A DNA stretch of 64,000 nucleotides from CAYWMY01 sp046352935. Lineage in GTDB: Bacteria; Pseudomonadota; Gammaproteobacteria; Steroidobacterales; Steroidobacteraceae. Location of the stretch: positions 62,001-126,000 of the forward strand of contig JAXMGR010000011.1 in NCBI GenBank assembly GCA_046352935.1, given 5' to 3'. A program made the position numbers and the translations under genes. The number at the start of each line of letters is the position of its first letter. Position 1 is the first letter of the stretch. The notes below the pieces were generated by a model. That model searched no databases, was not told where the DNA came from, and was given only the letters and a program-made list of their open reading frames with translations. Below are positions 8,389-16,686 of this stretch, one piece after another.

Positions 8389-8835
8389 TCAGCTCGCGAG
8401 CGCAGGCGCCGGCGGCAGTGCTTCCAGCTTCGCCTTGGTGTGCGGCCAGAGCCGCCGCTGGGCGAACTTCCACTGGCCGTTCACCTTCACGTACACGTCG
8501 TCGTAGTGCACGGTCGCGAAGATCTCCTCGTCCTTGGGCGTGTTCGCCATCGCGATCGCATAGCAGGTGCCGGTCGCCCGGTCGCCGTCGATGTTGATGA
8601 TGTGGTTCGAGATGTGGTGCGAATTCGCGGTCGTCATCTTCATGATGTAGTTGAAGAAGTGCCGGACGCCGTCATGACCCCGCAGGTCGTTGAGCCCGAT
8701 GTGGCTCGTGTCGAAGATGGCATCCTCGGTGTAGAGGGCCACCATGCCCTCGACGTCGCGCATGTCGACGCACCAGGCGTAGCGATGGGTGAGTTCGAGG
8801 ATCTGCTGGTAGTCACTCTTCACGGAAGCAGTCAT
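8389..8835 (-). CDS. SnoaL/NTF2-like protein, copy E
   Basis: The protein has 148 residues in a compact SnoaL_4-like form: SDYQQILELTHRYAWCVDMRDVEGMVALYTEDA, then GVRHFFNYIMK, HHISNHIINIDGDRATGTCYAI and DVYVKVNGQWKFAQRRL. The start MTASVKSD was chosen because AAGGAG stands nine bases upstream; a further in-frame ATG at 8859 has no such site. This sequence type is common in polycyclic and steroid catabolic clusters as isomerase- or dehydratase-like proteins. It follows the VOC and Rieske oxygenase genes on the same strand. Confidence 0.87.
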   Translation of the reverse strand: MTASVKSDYQQILELTHRYAWCVDMRDVEGMVALYTEDAIFDTSHIGLNDLRGHDGVRHFFNYIMKMTTANSHHISNHIINIDGDRATGTCYAIAMANTPKDEEIFATVHYDDVYVKVNGQWKFAQRRLWPHTKAKLEALPPAPALAS

Positions 8836-8870
8836 TTCCTGGTTCTCCTTGTCGGTCATTCTGAGGTACT

Positions 8871-9107
8871 TCAACAAATCCGGGCTGTGGCATCCACCGG
8901 CAGCACGATGATCTCGCGGACGAACATCGCGCGCACGCCATTCTCCCGTGCGCGGCTTGCCGCATCCGCGGATCGCCGGTCCCACAGCGAGAGGAAGGTC
9001 GCGGCATCCGGCCACCAGCTCGCCTCGAGGGCGCCGAAGCGTTCGCGCGCGATGCCGCGGCAGAACGTCATGCAGGCCGGTATCGCGTCCGAGTCGCCGC
9101 CGCCGGC
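8871..9107 (-). pseudogene. Probable remnant of an EthD/Dabb-like protein
   Basis: A 79-codon open stretch lies between the VOC stop and SnoaL copy E. It contains RGIARERFGALEASWWPDAATFLSLW and VREIIVLPVD, which resemble the C-terminal half of small EthD-type ferredoxin-like-fold proteins. There is no proper start or N-terminal half, and it is in the same frame as the VOC gene, directly after its TGA. It is either a gene remnant or the C-terminal part of a protein interrupted by that stop. The family assignment is tentative. Confidence 0.4.
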
Positions 9108-9581
9108 TCAGGTGAAACGCACGGTGCCGAGTCGCGCCATCGAAAAGGCCTGTTCGTCCGTCGTCTCCTGGAGCTCGATGATGTTGCCGTCGGGGTCGCG
9201 GCCGTAGGTCGCCTTGATCTCGCCGAAGTCCACGGGCGCGCGGTGGAATTTCATGCCGGCGCGCGTGAGTCGTTCGTATTCCTGCTGGATGTCGGTCACG
9301 TCGAGACAGAAGTGCGTGTAGCCGCGGTCGCAGGCCCGCAGGGGACCGCCCTCGCGCGCGGCCGGGCGGTCGTACTGGAAGATCTCGAGATGGCAGTTGC
9401 CGGCACGCAGGATCACCTGTTTCGCGGTCGTGCCCTGCACGCCTACGATCTCGTCGATGAGCGCGTTGTCGGCCCAGCCGGAGCGCACGACCTCGGTGAA
9501 GCCCAGGACGTCGCGGTAGAAGGCCACGAGCCGCTCCAGGTTTGCGGTGTTCAGCGCCACGTGGTGAATGCCTCGGATCAT
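9108..9581 (-). CDS. VOC-family (glyoxalase/dioxygenase superfamily) protein
   Basis: The 157-residue protein has paired beta-alpha-beta-beta-beta modules. It starts IRGIHHVALNTANLERLVAFYRDVLGF, continues LEIFQYDRP and TDIQQEYERLTRAGMKFHRAP, and ends DPDGNIIELQE, the metal-ligand Glu strand of the superfamily. The likely metal ligands are the early His and this late Glu. GGAGGG precedes ATG 9581. The start overlaps the stop of the Rieske oxygenase gene by four bases (ATGA), so the two are translated together. The reaction is unknown; extradiol cleavage, epimerase or isomerase roles are possible. Confidence 0.88.
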   Translation of the reverse strand: MIRGIHHVALNTANLERLVAFYRDVLGFTEVVRSGWADNALIDEIVGVQGTTAKQVILRAGNCHLEIFQYDRPAAREGGPLRACDRGYTHFCLDVTDIQQEYERLTRAGMKFHRAPVDFGEIKATYGRDPDGNIIELQETTDEQAFSMARLGTVRFT

Positions 9582-10951
9582 CGACGTCCCTCCAGGTAAT
9601 CGTTCAAGACTTCGTGAAAACGGCGGACGCGGGATTCCTGGCCGCTCAGATAGGCATCGTCGTAGCCCATCGAGTGCAGTCCCTGCTGCTGGGCGACTGC
9701 CACGCCGAGGTCCTGGGCGACGAAGTCACCGTGCGGCAGGGCCCCGCCGGTCCCGAACGTCGGCGTTTCGTGCTCGGCCTCCGCGAGCGGGCGCAGGCCG
9801 TAGATCGTCGGGACCTCCCGCTGGCCCTCGACGCGCGGGACGAGGTACCAGTAGTCGAAGCGGCAGCGCTCGGGATCCGTGGCGTGCGGTTCGGTGCGGA
9901 AGAAATGCAGGCCCTCGGGCGCGGCCGTCAGCGTCACGTTCGGGAACAGCGTGTGGTGGAAGTAGTCGGTGAGTTCGTCGTCCATCAGCGTGTCGAAATG
10001 CCGGCAGCCGCGCGCGGGGCCGAGTTTTCGCTTCTGCTGCTGCAGCGCCCGGCGCCCTTCACGGGCGCGGCCCGCGAACTCGGCGGGATCGAGCTCCCAC
10101 TCGCGCAGCATCATCTCCCAGCCCGGCTCGATGGCATGCGGTCGCGGCGAGCGCAGCGAGGGCTGGCCCTGCTCGATCATGCGGTTGTGCCCGTTGGGGT
10201 ACATCTCGAAGACCGTGTTGCGGTAGTCCTCGTCGATGAAGCCCGCGAGCTGCGGATGCACGGTGGGCAGGTGATAGGACTCGTTGAAGTTGTCGGGCGC
10301 GAATTTCCAGTTGGTCTGCACGTCGATCGTGCGCCAGACGACGCGCACCAGATTCCCGAGCCGGCGCCCGGCCAGCAGCTCCGGGACGGGGGCGAGGTAG
10401 TCACGCAGCGGCGGAGCATCCGGGCTCATCGTGTACCAGACGAAGCCGCCCCAGCTCTCGCAGCGCAGCTCGCGCAGCCTGCGTTTGCCGCAGGGATCGC
10501 CCTGCGGGAAGTCGGCAGGATCCTGCGCGCGGAGCAACACCCCGTCGAGACCCCACAGCCAGCCGTGATACGCGCAGGTGAGGCCCTCGTTGACGCCCCC
10601 CGACTGCGTCGACACGAGACGGTTGCCGCGATGCCGGCAGACGTTGAAGAACGCGCGGATCGAGCCGTCGTGCTGGCGCAGCATCACGACGGATTCACGG
10701 CGCAGGTCGTGCACGATGAAATCGCCGGGCTCTTCGAGCTGCGCCGTGCGTCCGCCGACGTGCCAGACGCGGGTCCACATGCGCTCCCACTCGCGCTGCA
10801 TGAACTCGGGCGACCAGTAGCGGTCGCCGGTGATGGGATCGCCGCGCAGGGGCAGCTGGCGGCTCCCGGGCACGCGCGGGTATCCGGGCCGTGATGCCGC
10901 ACCCGGCCGCGCGGCGGTGTCGCCTCCGCCGTCGATGTTCGCAACCGCCAC
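9578..10951 (-). CDS. Rieske ring-hydroxylating oxygenase, large (alpha) subunit
   Basis: The 457-residue protein matches aromatic-ring-hydroxylating oxygenase alpha subunits in length. The Rieske cluster ligands are Cys105-x-His107 (VCRHRGN) and Cys126-x2-His129 (CAYHGW). The mononuclear iron site shows Asp220 with His227 and His232 (DNFNESYHLPTVH), the bridging-Asp arrangement of the family. The enzyme uses O2 and electrons from a Rieske ferredoxin and reductase to hydroxylate a ring. The start is GTG 10951 with AGGGGG upstream. No small beta subunit is adjacent, which suggests an alpha-only enzyme. The ferredoxin at 1684-2037 is a candidate electron donor. Confidence 0.93.
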   Translation of the reverse strand: MAVANIDGGGDTAARPGAASRPGYPRVPGSRQLPLRGDPITGDRYWSPEFMQREWERMWTRVWHVGGRTAQLEEPGDFIVHDLRRESVVMLRQHDGSIRAFFNVCRHRGNRLVSTQSGGVNEGLTCAYHGWLWGLDGVLLRAQDPADFPQGDPCGKRRLRELRCESWGGFVWYTMSPDAPPLRDYLAPVPELLAGRRLGNLVRVVWRTIDVQTNWKFAPDNFNESYHLPTVHPQLAGFIDEDYRNTVFEMYPNGHNRMIEQGQPSLRSPRPHAIEPGWEMMLREWELDPAEFAGRAREGRRALQQQKRKLGPARGCRHFDTLMDDELTDYFHHTLFPNVTLTAAPEGLHFFRTEPHATDPERCRFDYWYLVPRVEGQREVPTIYGLRPLAEAEHETPTFGTGGALPHGDFVAQDLGVAVAQQQGLHSMGYDDAYLSGQESRVRRFHEVLNDYLEGRR

Positions 10952-11020
10952 GACGTTCCCCCTCTACCGTGGCCCGTCCGCGGGCCGGTCGAGCCTGCCC
11001 GTTCCGCCGCGGGCTGTCCA

Positions 11021-11044
11021 GAAGCCTGTCCGGAAGCCTGTCCG
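11021..11044. repeat. Tandem 12-base direct repeat
   Basis: GAAGCCTGTCCG occurs twice head to tail at 11021-11032 and 11033-11044. It lies in the 275-base divergent region between the Rieske oxygenase and the oxidoreductase gene. It could be a pair of regulator half-sites or simple slippage. Confidence 0.6.
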
Positions 11045-11226
11045 GATGCGGTCCATCGCGGGTCACGGGGACGACTCGGACAGGCTCGGGATCGTCGTCG
11101 CAGCGATGCTGCCGGGGAACAGGCCCGCGTGGTTCCCGCCGCGCATCCGTCGCGGTATCGTGGCGCCGTTCGTTCTGCGCGGCGTACACGGCGTTGCGTC
11201 GCAGGGGACACCCGGGAGAACTGCGC

Positions 11227-12207
11227 ATGCGCGCCATGCTCTGCCACGCGTTCGGACCTCTGGAGACATCCCTGGTGCCGGGGGCGGCACCGGATCCCCG
11301 GCCGGGTCCGGGCGAGGTCGTCATCGCCGTGCGCGCCTGCGGCATCAATTTCTTCGACGGCCTCATGGTCGAAGGGAAGTACCAGCACAAGCCGCCGTTC
11401 CCGTTCTCGCCGGGCTGCGAGGTCGCGGGCCTCGTGCACGCCGTGGGTGAGGGCGTCGCGGACCTGAGGCCGGGCCAGCGCGCCTTCGCGTTCGTCGGTC
11501 ACGGCGGCATGGCCGAGCAGGTCGTCACCGCGGCGCGGAGTGTGACCGCGATGCCCGACGGGCTCGACGACGTGACGGCGGCGGCGTTCCCGGTCGTCTA
11601 CGGCACGTCCTACCACGCGCTCGAGGATCGCGCGGCGCTCCGTCCGGGCGAGACGCTGCTCGTGCTGGGCGCCGCGGGGGGCGTCGGGCTCGCCGCCGTC
11701 GAACTCGGCAAGCTCATGGGGGCCCGCGTGATCGCGGCGGCCTCGTCACGCGAGAAGCTGGAGCTCTGCCGGCGCTACGGCGCGGACGAACTCATCGACT
11801 ACTCGACCGAGGACCTGCGGGCGCGCATCAAGGATCTCGCCGGATCGCGCGGGATCGACGTCGTCTACGACCCCGTGGGGGGAGCGCTGGCCGAGCCCGC
11901 GATCCGTTGCCTCGCGATGGGGGGGCGCTACCTGGTGATCGGCTTCGCGGCGGGTGACATCCCGCGGATCCCGCTGAACCTGCTGCTGCTGAAGTCCGCC
12001 TCCGCGGTCGGCGTGTTCTGGGGCGCGTTCACTCAGGCCCATCCCGGGCCGAATGCGGCCAACGTTCGTCAGCTTCTGGACTGGCTGGTCGCGGGCCGGC
12101 TGCGGCCGCACATCCACGGCAAGTACCCCCTGGAGCGTGCCGTGGAGGCGATCGGCGTGGTCATGAACCGGCAGGTCCGCGGCAAGGTGGTCGTCACGGT
12201 CCCCTGA
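11227..12207 (+). CDS. Zinc-independent MDR-family (quinone oxidoreductase-like) enzyme
   Basis: The 326-residue protein has a GroES-like N-terminal domain (GPGEVVIAVRACGINFFDGLMVEGKYQ) and a Rossmann domain with the NADPH loop LGAAGGVGLAAVELGK. It lacks the cysteine-rich zinc lobe of alcohol dehydrogenases, so it belongs with NADPH:quinone reductases and acyl-CoA-type enoyl reductases. The segment IDVVYDPVGG is typical. ATG 11227 was chosen at the usual family N-terminus (MRAMLCHAFG). It is read away from the Rieske oxygenase across a shared intergenic region, which suggests co-regulation with the catabolic genes. Confidence 0.9.
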   Translation: MRAMLCHAFGPLETSLVPGAAPDPRPGPGEVVIAVRACGINFFDGLMVEGKYQHKPPFPFSPGCEVAGLVHAVGEGVADLRPGQRAFAFVGHGGMAEQVVTAARSVTAMPDGLDDVTAAAFPVVYGTSYHALEDRAALRPGETLLVLGAAGGVGLAAVELGKLMGARVIAAASSREKLELCRRYGADELIDYSTEDLRARIKDLAGSRGIDVVYDPVGGALAEPAIRCLAMGGRYLVIGFAAGDIPRIPLNLLLLKSASAVGVFWGAFTQAHPGPNAANVRQLLDWLVAGRLRPHIHGKYPLERAVEAIGVVMNRQVRGKVVVTVP

Positions 12208-12339
12208 TCGGCCGGGCGTTCGGCGGTCACCCGCCGCGAGGCCGGATCCGGCGTTGGCCCCGGACGCAGGGCGCGGGCGTTGCTGTTCTCGCAAGTGCAT
12301 GAAACAGATGGTGTTTCCGCCCGGTGCGACGGATCTCGG

Positions 12340-12404
12340 GCTAGCGACCCGTTATGACCGAATAACGATTAGACCTTTCCTGCATCAAGCGCCGACTCGC
12401 TAGC
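12340..12404 (+). promoter_or_regulatory. Candidate operator region upstream of cysJIHG
   Basis: Two nested inverted repeats lie just before the cys operon. GCTAGCGA at 12340-12347 is matched by TCGCTAGC at 12397-12404. Between them GTTAT at 12351-12355 is matched by ATAAC at 12362-12366, giving a T-N11-A arrangement like LysR-family sites. CysB, a LysR-type activator, controls such operons in gammaproteobacteria, so this is a plausible CysB site. The assignment is by position and symmetry only. Confidence 0.4.
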
Positions 12405-12438
12405 ATCCTCGACCATTAGTGGCCTCAACAAGCGAGTC

Positions 12439-14259
12439 ATGGTGGCGCAGCCCTCGACGATCGGGACGGGACCTGTGGGCATCGGAGCGGAACGCCTGGC
12501 GCAGCTCGATCGCCTGCTGGCGGATCTTGATCCCGCGGCCCTGAACTGGGTGTCCGGCTACATCGCCGGGCTCGCCGCTGCCCGTGGTGGCGCGCCCGCC
12601 GCTCAGGCCGCCGCCGTGCCGCAGGCCGGCGCCGGCCAGCGCCTGACCATCGTGTCCGGCTCACAGACGGGCAATGCGCAGCGCATCGCCGCCGGTCTCG
12701 CGAAGGCCGCTGCGGCGCAGGGTCTCGAGGTCAGGCACTTCCGTGCGGGCGAGTACCCGGTCCGCGATCTCGCGAAGGAGAAGCTGCTCTACCTCGTGTT
12801 CAGCACGCAGGGCGACGGCGATCCGCCGGACGAGGCCCGCGCGTTCCACGATTTCCTGATGGGCCGCAAGGCGCCGAAGCTGCCCGATCTCGAGTTCGCG
12901 GTGCTGGGGCTCGGCGATTCCAGCTATCCGAAGTTCTGCGAGATCAGCCGTCGGCTCGAAGAGCGCCTCCTCGCGCTGGGGGGGAAGGCCGTGTCCCCGC
13001 GCGTCGACTGCGACCTCGATTTCGACAAGGCGGCCGCCGCGTGGACCACGCAGGTCGTGGGCCACGCACGCGAGCGCGGCGTGCGCGCGCCGGTCGCGAC
13101 GGTGACGCCGCTCTTCGTGGTTCCGAGTGCGCCGGCTCACGATCGCGAGCGGCCGTTCGCGGCCGAACTCGTCGCCAACCAGCGCATCACGGGCCGCGGC
13201 TCCGACAAGGACGTGCGGCACCTGGAACTGTCGCTCACCGATTCCGGGATCACCTACGAGCCCGGGGACTCGCTGGGCGTGCGGCCCGAGAACCCGCCCG
13301 AGACCGTCGCGGGCATCATCGAACTGCTGGGCGCTCGTGCCGATGAACCCGTCGAGCGCGACGGTCGCACGCTGCCGCTCGCCGAGTGGCTCGGTCGCGA
13401 GCTCGAGATCACGCTGGTCACGAAACCGTTGCTGGAGTCGATCGCGTCGCGCTCGGGGGCGGCCGACGACCTGAAGGCCCGGCTCGCGCCGGGCGCATCG
13501 GTGGCGATGCGCGAGCTCATGAAGGGCTCTCAGCTCGTGAGCCTGCTGGCGCGCTACCGGCCGCAGTTCACGGCGGCGGAGCTCGTGGCGACGCTCAGGC
13601 CGCTCGCGCCGCGCATGTATTCGATCGCTTCGAGCCAGAAGCGCGTCGGCGACGAGGTGCACCTGACCGTGGCGCTGGTCGAGGACGAACAGGAGGGCCG
13701 CCGCGTCTGGGGTGCGGCCACGCGTCACCTGTCGCTGCTCGACGCTACTGCCGGGGTGCGCGTGCCCGTGTTCGTCGAGCGCAACGAGCGTTTCCGTCTG
13801 CCGGCGGATGCGTCGCGCGATGTCGTCATGATCGGTCCGGGCACCGGCGTCGCGCCGTTCCGCGCCTTCGTGCAGGAACGCGCCGAGACCGGCGCGCGCG
13901 GCCGCAACTGGCTGTTCTTCGGTGCACGCCGCTTCTCCTGCGATTTCCTCTACCAGCTCGAATGGCAGGAGGCCCTGAAGAAGGGCGAACTCGCCCGCAT
14001 CGACCTCGCCTTCTCGCGCGACACCGACGAGAGGGTCTACGTGCAGCGGCGCATCCGCGAGGCGGGCCGCGAGCTGTACGCCTGGCTCGACGGCGGCGCC
14101 AGCGTGTACGTCTGCGGCGATGCCGACCGCATGGCGCCCGATGTGCACGCCGCGCTCGCGGAGGTGATCGCCGAGCACGGCGGGGTGTCGGGCGAGGATT
14201 CGCTCGAGCGGCTGAACGAGTTCGCGGCGACGGGCCGCTACCTGCGGGACGTGTACTGA
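12439..14259 (+). CDS. cysJ: NADPH-sulfite reductase flavoprotein subunit
   Basis: This 606-residue protein has the CysJ domain order. A flavodoxin-like FMN domain shows GSQTGNA at about 74-80 and GDGDPPDEA. An FAD domain follows with RMYSIASS near 392. The NADPH domain has GPGTGVAPFRAF near 466, GARRFSCDFLYQLEW and the typical C-terminus YLRDVY. It passes electrons from NADPH through FAD and FMN to the siroheme subunit CysI, six electrons per sulfite reduced to sulfide in the cytoplasm. Its stop overlaps the cysI start (TGATG), so the two are translationally coupled. The N-terminal 65 residues are Ala/Gly-rich linker. Confidence 0.97.
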   Translation: MVAQPSTIGTGPVGIGAERLAQLDRLLADLDPAALNWVSGYIAGLAAARGGAPAAQAAAVPQAGAGQRLTIVSGSQTGNAQRIAAGLAKAAAAQGLEVRHFRAGEYPVRDLAKEKLLYLVFSTQGDGDPPDEARAFHDFLMGRKAPKLPDLEFAVLGLGDSSYPKFCEISRRLEERLLALGGKAVSPRVDCDLDFDKAAAAWTTQVVGHARERGVRAPVATVTPLFVVPSAPAHDRERPFAAELVANQRITGRGSDKDVRHLELSLTDSGITYEPGDSLGVRPENPPETVAGIIELLGARADEPVERDGRTLPLAEWLGRELEITLVTKPLLESIASRSGAADDLKARLAPGASVAMRELMKGSQLVSLLARYRPQFTAAELVATLRPLAPRMYSIASSQKRVGDEVHLTVALVEDEQEGRRVWGAATRHLSLLDATAGVRVPVFVERNERFRLPADASRDVVMIGPGTGVAPFRAFVQERAETGARGRNWLFFGARRFSCDFLYQLEWQEALKKGELARIDLAFSRDTDERVYVQRRIREAGRELYAWLDGGASVYVCGDADRMAPDVHAALAEVIAEHGGVSGEDSLERLNEFAATGRYLRDVY

Positions 14260-15923
14260 TGAGCGAGAAGCCGCTGTCGCCGGTGGAAGGCATCAAGATC
14301 CGCAGCCGTTTCCTGCGCGGCACGATCGTCGAGAGCCTCGCGGACCCCGTGACCGGCGCGATCTCCGAGGACGACACGCAGCTCATCAAGTTCCACGGCA
14401 GCTACCAGCAGGACGATCGCGACATCCGTGAGGAGCGGCGCCTGCAGAAGCTCGAACCCGCGTACAGCTTCATGATCCGCACGCGCCTGCCGGGCGGGGT
14501 CTGCTCACCGCGCCAGTGGCTGGCGATGGACGAACTCGCGAGGCGCCATGGCAACGGCACGCTGCGCCTGACCACGCGCCAGGCGTTCCAGCTGCACGGT
14601 GTGCTGAAGCGCAACCTCAAGGCGGTCATGCAGGGCATGAACGCCGTGGCGATGGACAGCCGGTCGGCCTGCGGCGACGTGAGCCGCAATGTCCAGGTCG
14701 CGGCCGCCCCGGTGCCCGCGGGTCTGCACGCCGAGGTGTACGGCTGGGGCGTGAAGCTCTCCGAGCACCTGCTGCCGCGGACGCGCGCGTACCAGGAGAT
14801 CTGGCTGAATGGCGAGAAGGTCTCGGAACCGGAGGAGGAACCCATCCTCGGGGCCACCTACCTGCCGCGCAAGTTCAAGATCGGGATCGCGGTGCCGCCC
14901 GTCAACGACGTCGACATCCTCGCGAACGACCTGGGCTTCATCGCCATCCTGGTGAACGGACGGATCGCCGGCTTCAACGTCACGGTCGGCGGCGGCATGG
15001 GCATGACGCACGGCGAAGCGGCGACCTGGCCGCGTGTCGCCGACATCATCGGCTACGTGGAGCCCACTGAGGTCCTCGAGGTGGCCGAGACGGTCGTCAA
15101 GATCCAGCGCGATTTCGGCGACCGCAGCGACCGCCGGCATTCCCGGCTGAAGTACACGATCGCCGATCGCGGGATCGACTGGTTCAAGGGTGAGCTTTTC
15201 GCCCGCCTGAAGCGCGAATTGCCCGCGGCTCGCCCGTTCGAATTCACGTCGGTCGGCGACCGGTTCGGCTGGACCGACGCCGGGGAGGGGCGCTGGCACC
15301 TGACGCTGCGCATCGAGGCGGGCCGCGTCGCGGATCGCGAGGGCGCGACCCTGCTCACGGGCCTGCGCGAGATCGCGAAGGTCCACCAGGGTGAATTCCG
15401 CATCACGCCGAACCAGAACCTCGTCATCGCCGACGTCCCGGCCGCAGCACGCGCCGGGATCGATGCGCTGACGGAGCGGCACGGGCTGGACGGCTGGCGC
15501 CGTGCGAGTCCCGTGCGCCGCGACGCGCTGGCCTGCGTCGCGCTGCCGACCTGCGCCCTCGCGATGGCCGAGGCGGAGCGTTACCTGCCCGAGTTCCTGA
15601 CGCGCGTGGAGGAGCGCCTGGCGGCCCACGGCCTCGCGCGCCAGGAGCTGGTGCTGCGCATCACGGGCTGCCCCAACGGTTGCGCGCGGCCCTTCCTCGC
15701 CGAGATCGCGCTCGTCGGCAAGGCGCCCGGTCGCTACAACCTGTATCTGGGCGGAGACGAGCGCGGCCAGCGGCTGAACGCGCTGTACCGGGAGAACATC
15801 GACGAGGCGGCCATCCTCGCGGCGCTGGACGAACTGTTCGCGCATTTCAGCCGCGAGCGGCTCGAGGGTGAACGTCTCGGCGCGTTCGCACGGCGCAAGG
15901 GTTACGTGGGGGCGTCCGCCTGA
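14259..15923 (+). CDS. cysI: Sulfite reductase hemoprotein subunit
   Basis: The 554-residue protein contains the sulfite/nitrite reductase repeats and the cysteine set that holds the [4Fe-4S]-siroheme centre: Cys426 and Cys432 (CVALPTC), Cys471 and Cys475 (GCPNGC). Substrate-binding basic segments (RLTTRQAFQLHG, GDVSRNV) are present. It carries out the six-electron reduction of sulfite to sulfide. The start is the ATG overlapping the cysJ stop. Length and motifs match NADPH-dependent CysI rather than the ferredoxin-dependent type, in line with the adjacent cysJ. Confidence 0.97.
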   Translation: MSEKPLSPVEGIKIRSRFLRGTIVESLADPVTGAISEDDTQLIKFHGSYQQDDRDIREERRLQKLEPAYSFMIRTRLPGGVCSPRQWLAMDELARRHGNGTLRLTTRQAFQLHGVLKRNLKAVMQGMNAVAMDSRSACGDVSRNVQVAAAPVPAGLHAEVYGWGVKLSEHLLPRTRAYQEIWLNGEKVSEPEEEPILGATYLPRKFKIGIAVPPVNDVDILANDLGFIAILVNGRIAGFNVTVGGGMGMTHGEAATWPRVADIIGYVEPTEVLEVAETVVKIQRDFGDRSDRRHSRLKYTIADRGIDWFKGELFARLKRELPAARPFEFTSVGDRFGWTDAGEGRWHLTLRIEAGRVADREGATLLTGLREIAKVHQGEFRITPNQNLVIADVPAAARAGIDALTERHGLDGWRRASPVRRDALACVALPTCALAMAEAERYLPEFLTRVEERLAAHGLARQELVLRITGCPNGCARPFLAEIALVGKAPGRYNLYLGGDERGQRLNALYRENIDEAAILAALDELFAHFSRERLEGERLGAFARRKGYVGASA

Positions 15924-15952
15924 GGCGGTCGCGGCTGGCAGGGACCTGACTC

Positions 15953-16675
15953 ATGGATACCGACACGGTGTACGGCACGGCGGATTCCGAGACGCTCGAC
16001 GCGATCAACGCCACCGTCGAGGCGCTGCCGGCTCTCGCGCGCGTCGAGTGGGCAGCCACGCACCTCGCGGGCCCCCAGGTGCTGTCGTCGAGTTTCGGGG
16101 CGCAGGCGGCCGTGTCGCTGCACATGGTCACGCGCGTGCTGCCGGACATCCCGGTGATCCTCATCGACACCGGCTACCTGTTCCCGGAGACCTACCGCTT
16201 CATCGACGACCTCGCGCAGCGACTGTCGCTGAACCTGCGCGTGTTCACCGCCGGGATGTCGCCGGCCTGGCAGGAAGCGCGGTTCGGCAAGCTGTGGGAG
16301 CAGGGCATCGACGGCATCGACCGCTACAACCGCCTGAACAAGGTCGAGCCGATGCAGCGCGCGCTGAAGGAGCTGGGCGCCTCCGCCTGGTATGCCGGCC
16401 TGCGGCGCGGCCAGTCGCGCAGCCGTGCGCGCATCCGCGCCATCGAATGGCGCAACGATCGCTTCAAGGTGCACCCGATCTTCGACTGGAACGACCGGCA
16501 GGTCTTCGAGTACATGAAGCAGTACGACCTGCCGTATCACCCGCTCTGGGACCAGGGCTACGTCTCGATCGGGGACTGGCACACCACGCGGCCGCTGCAC
16601 GAGGCGGGCAGCGAGGAAGAGACGCGTTTCTTCGGCCTCAAGCGCGAGTGCGGTCTGCACGGCCTCGACGGCTGA
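15953..16675 (+). CDS. cysH: Phosphoadenylyl-sulfate (PAPS) reductase
   Basis: This 240-residue protein has the adenylyl-sulfate reductase fold: LSSSFGAQAAVSLHM (a variant PP-loop), PVILIDTGYLFPETYRF, WYAGLRRGQSRSRA and the redox-active C-terminal motif ECGLH with Cys233. It lacks the additional cysteine pairs that bind a [4Fe-4S] cluster in APS reductases, so it should use PAPS. This agrees with the APS kinase domain encoded at 52.1 kb. It releases sulfite, the substrate of CysJI, using thioredoxin or glutaredoxin. It starts 29 bases after cysI. Confidence 0.95.
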   Translation: MDTDTVYGTADSETLDAINATVEALPALARVEWAATHLAGPQVLSSSFGAQAAVSLHMVTRVLPDIPVILIDTGYLFPETYRFIDDLAQRLSLNLRVFTAGMSPAWQEARFGKLWEQGIDGIDRYNRLNKVEPMQRALKELGASAWYAGLRRGQSRSRARIRAIEWRNDRFKVHPIFDWNDRQVFEYMKQYDLPYHPLWDQGYVSIGDWHTTRPLHEAGSEEETRFFGLKRECGLHGLDG

Positions 16676-16686
16676 GACGTCGCGAC

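Noticed and set aside
11021..11044. Tandem repeat considered as the start of a CRISPR-like array or an attachment site.
   Set aside because: Only two 12-base units with no spacers and no recombinase gene nearby.
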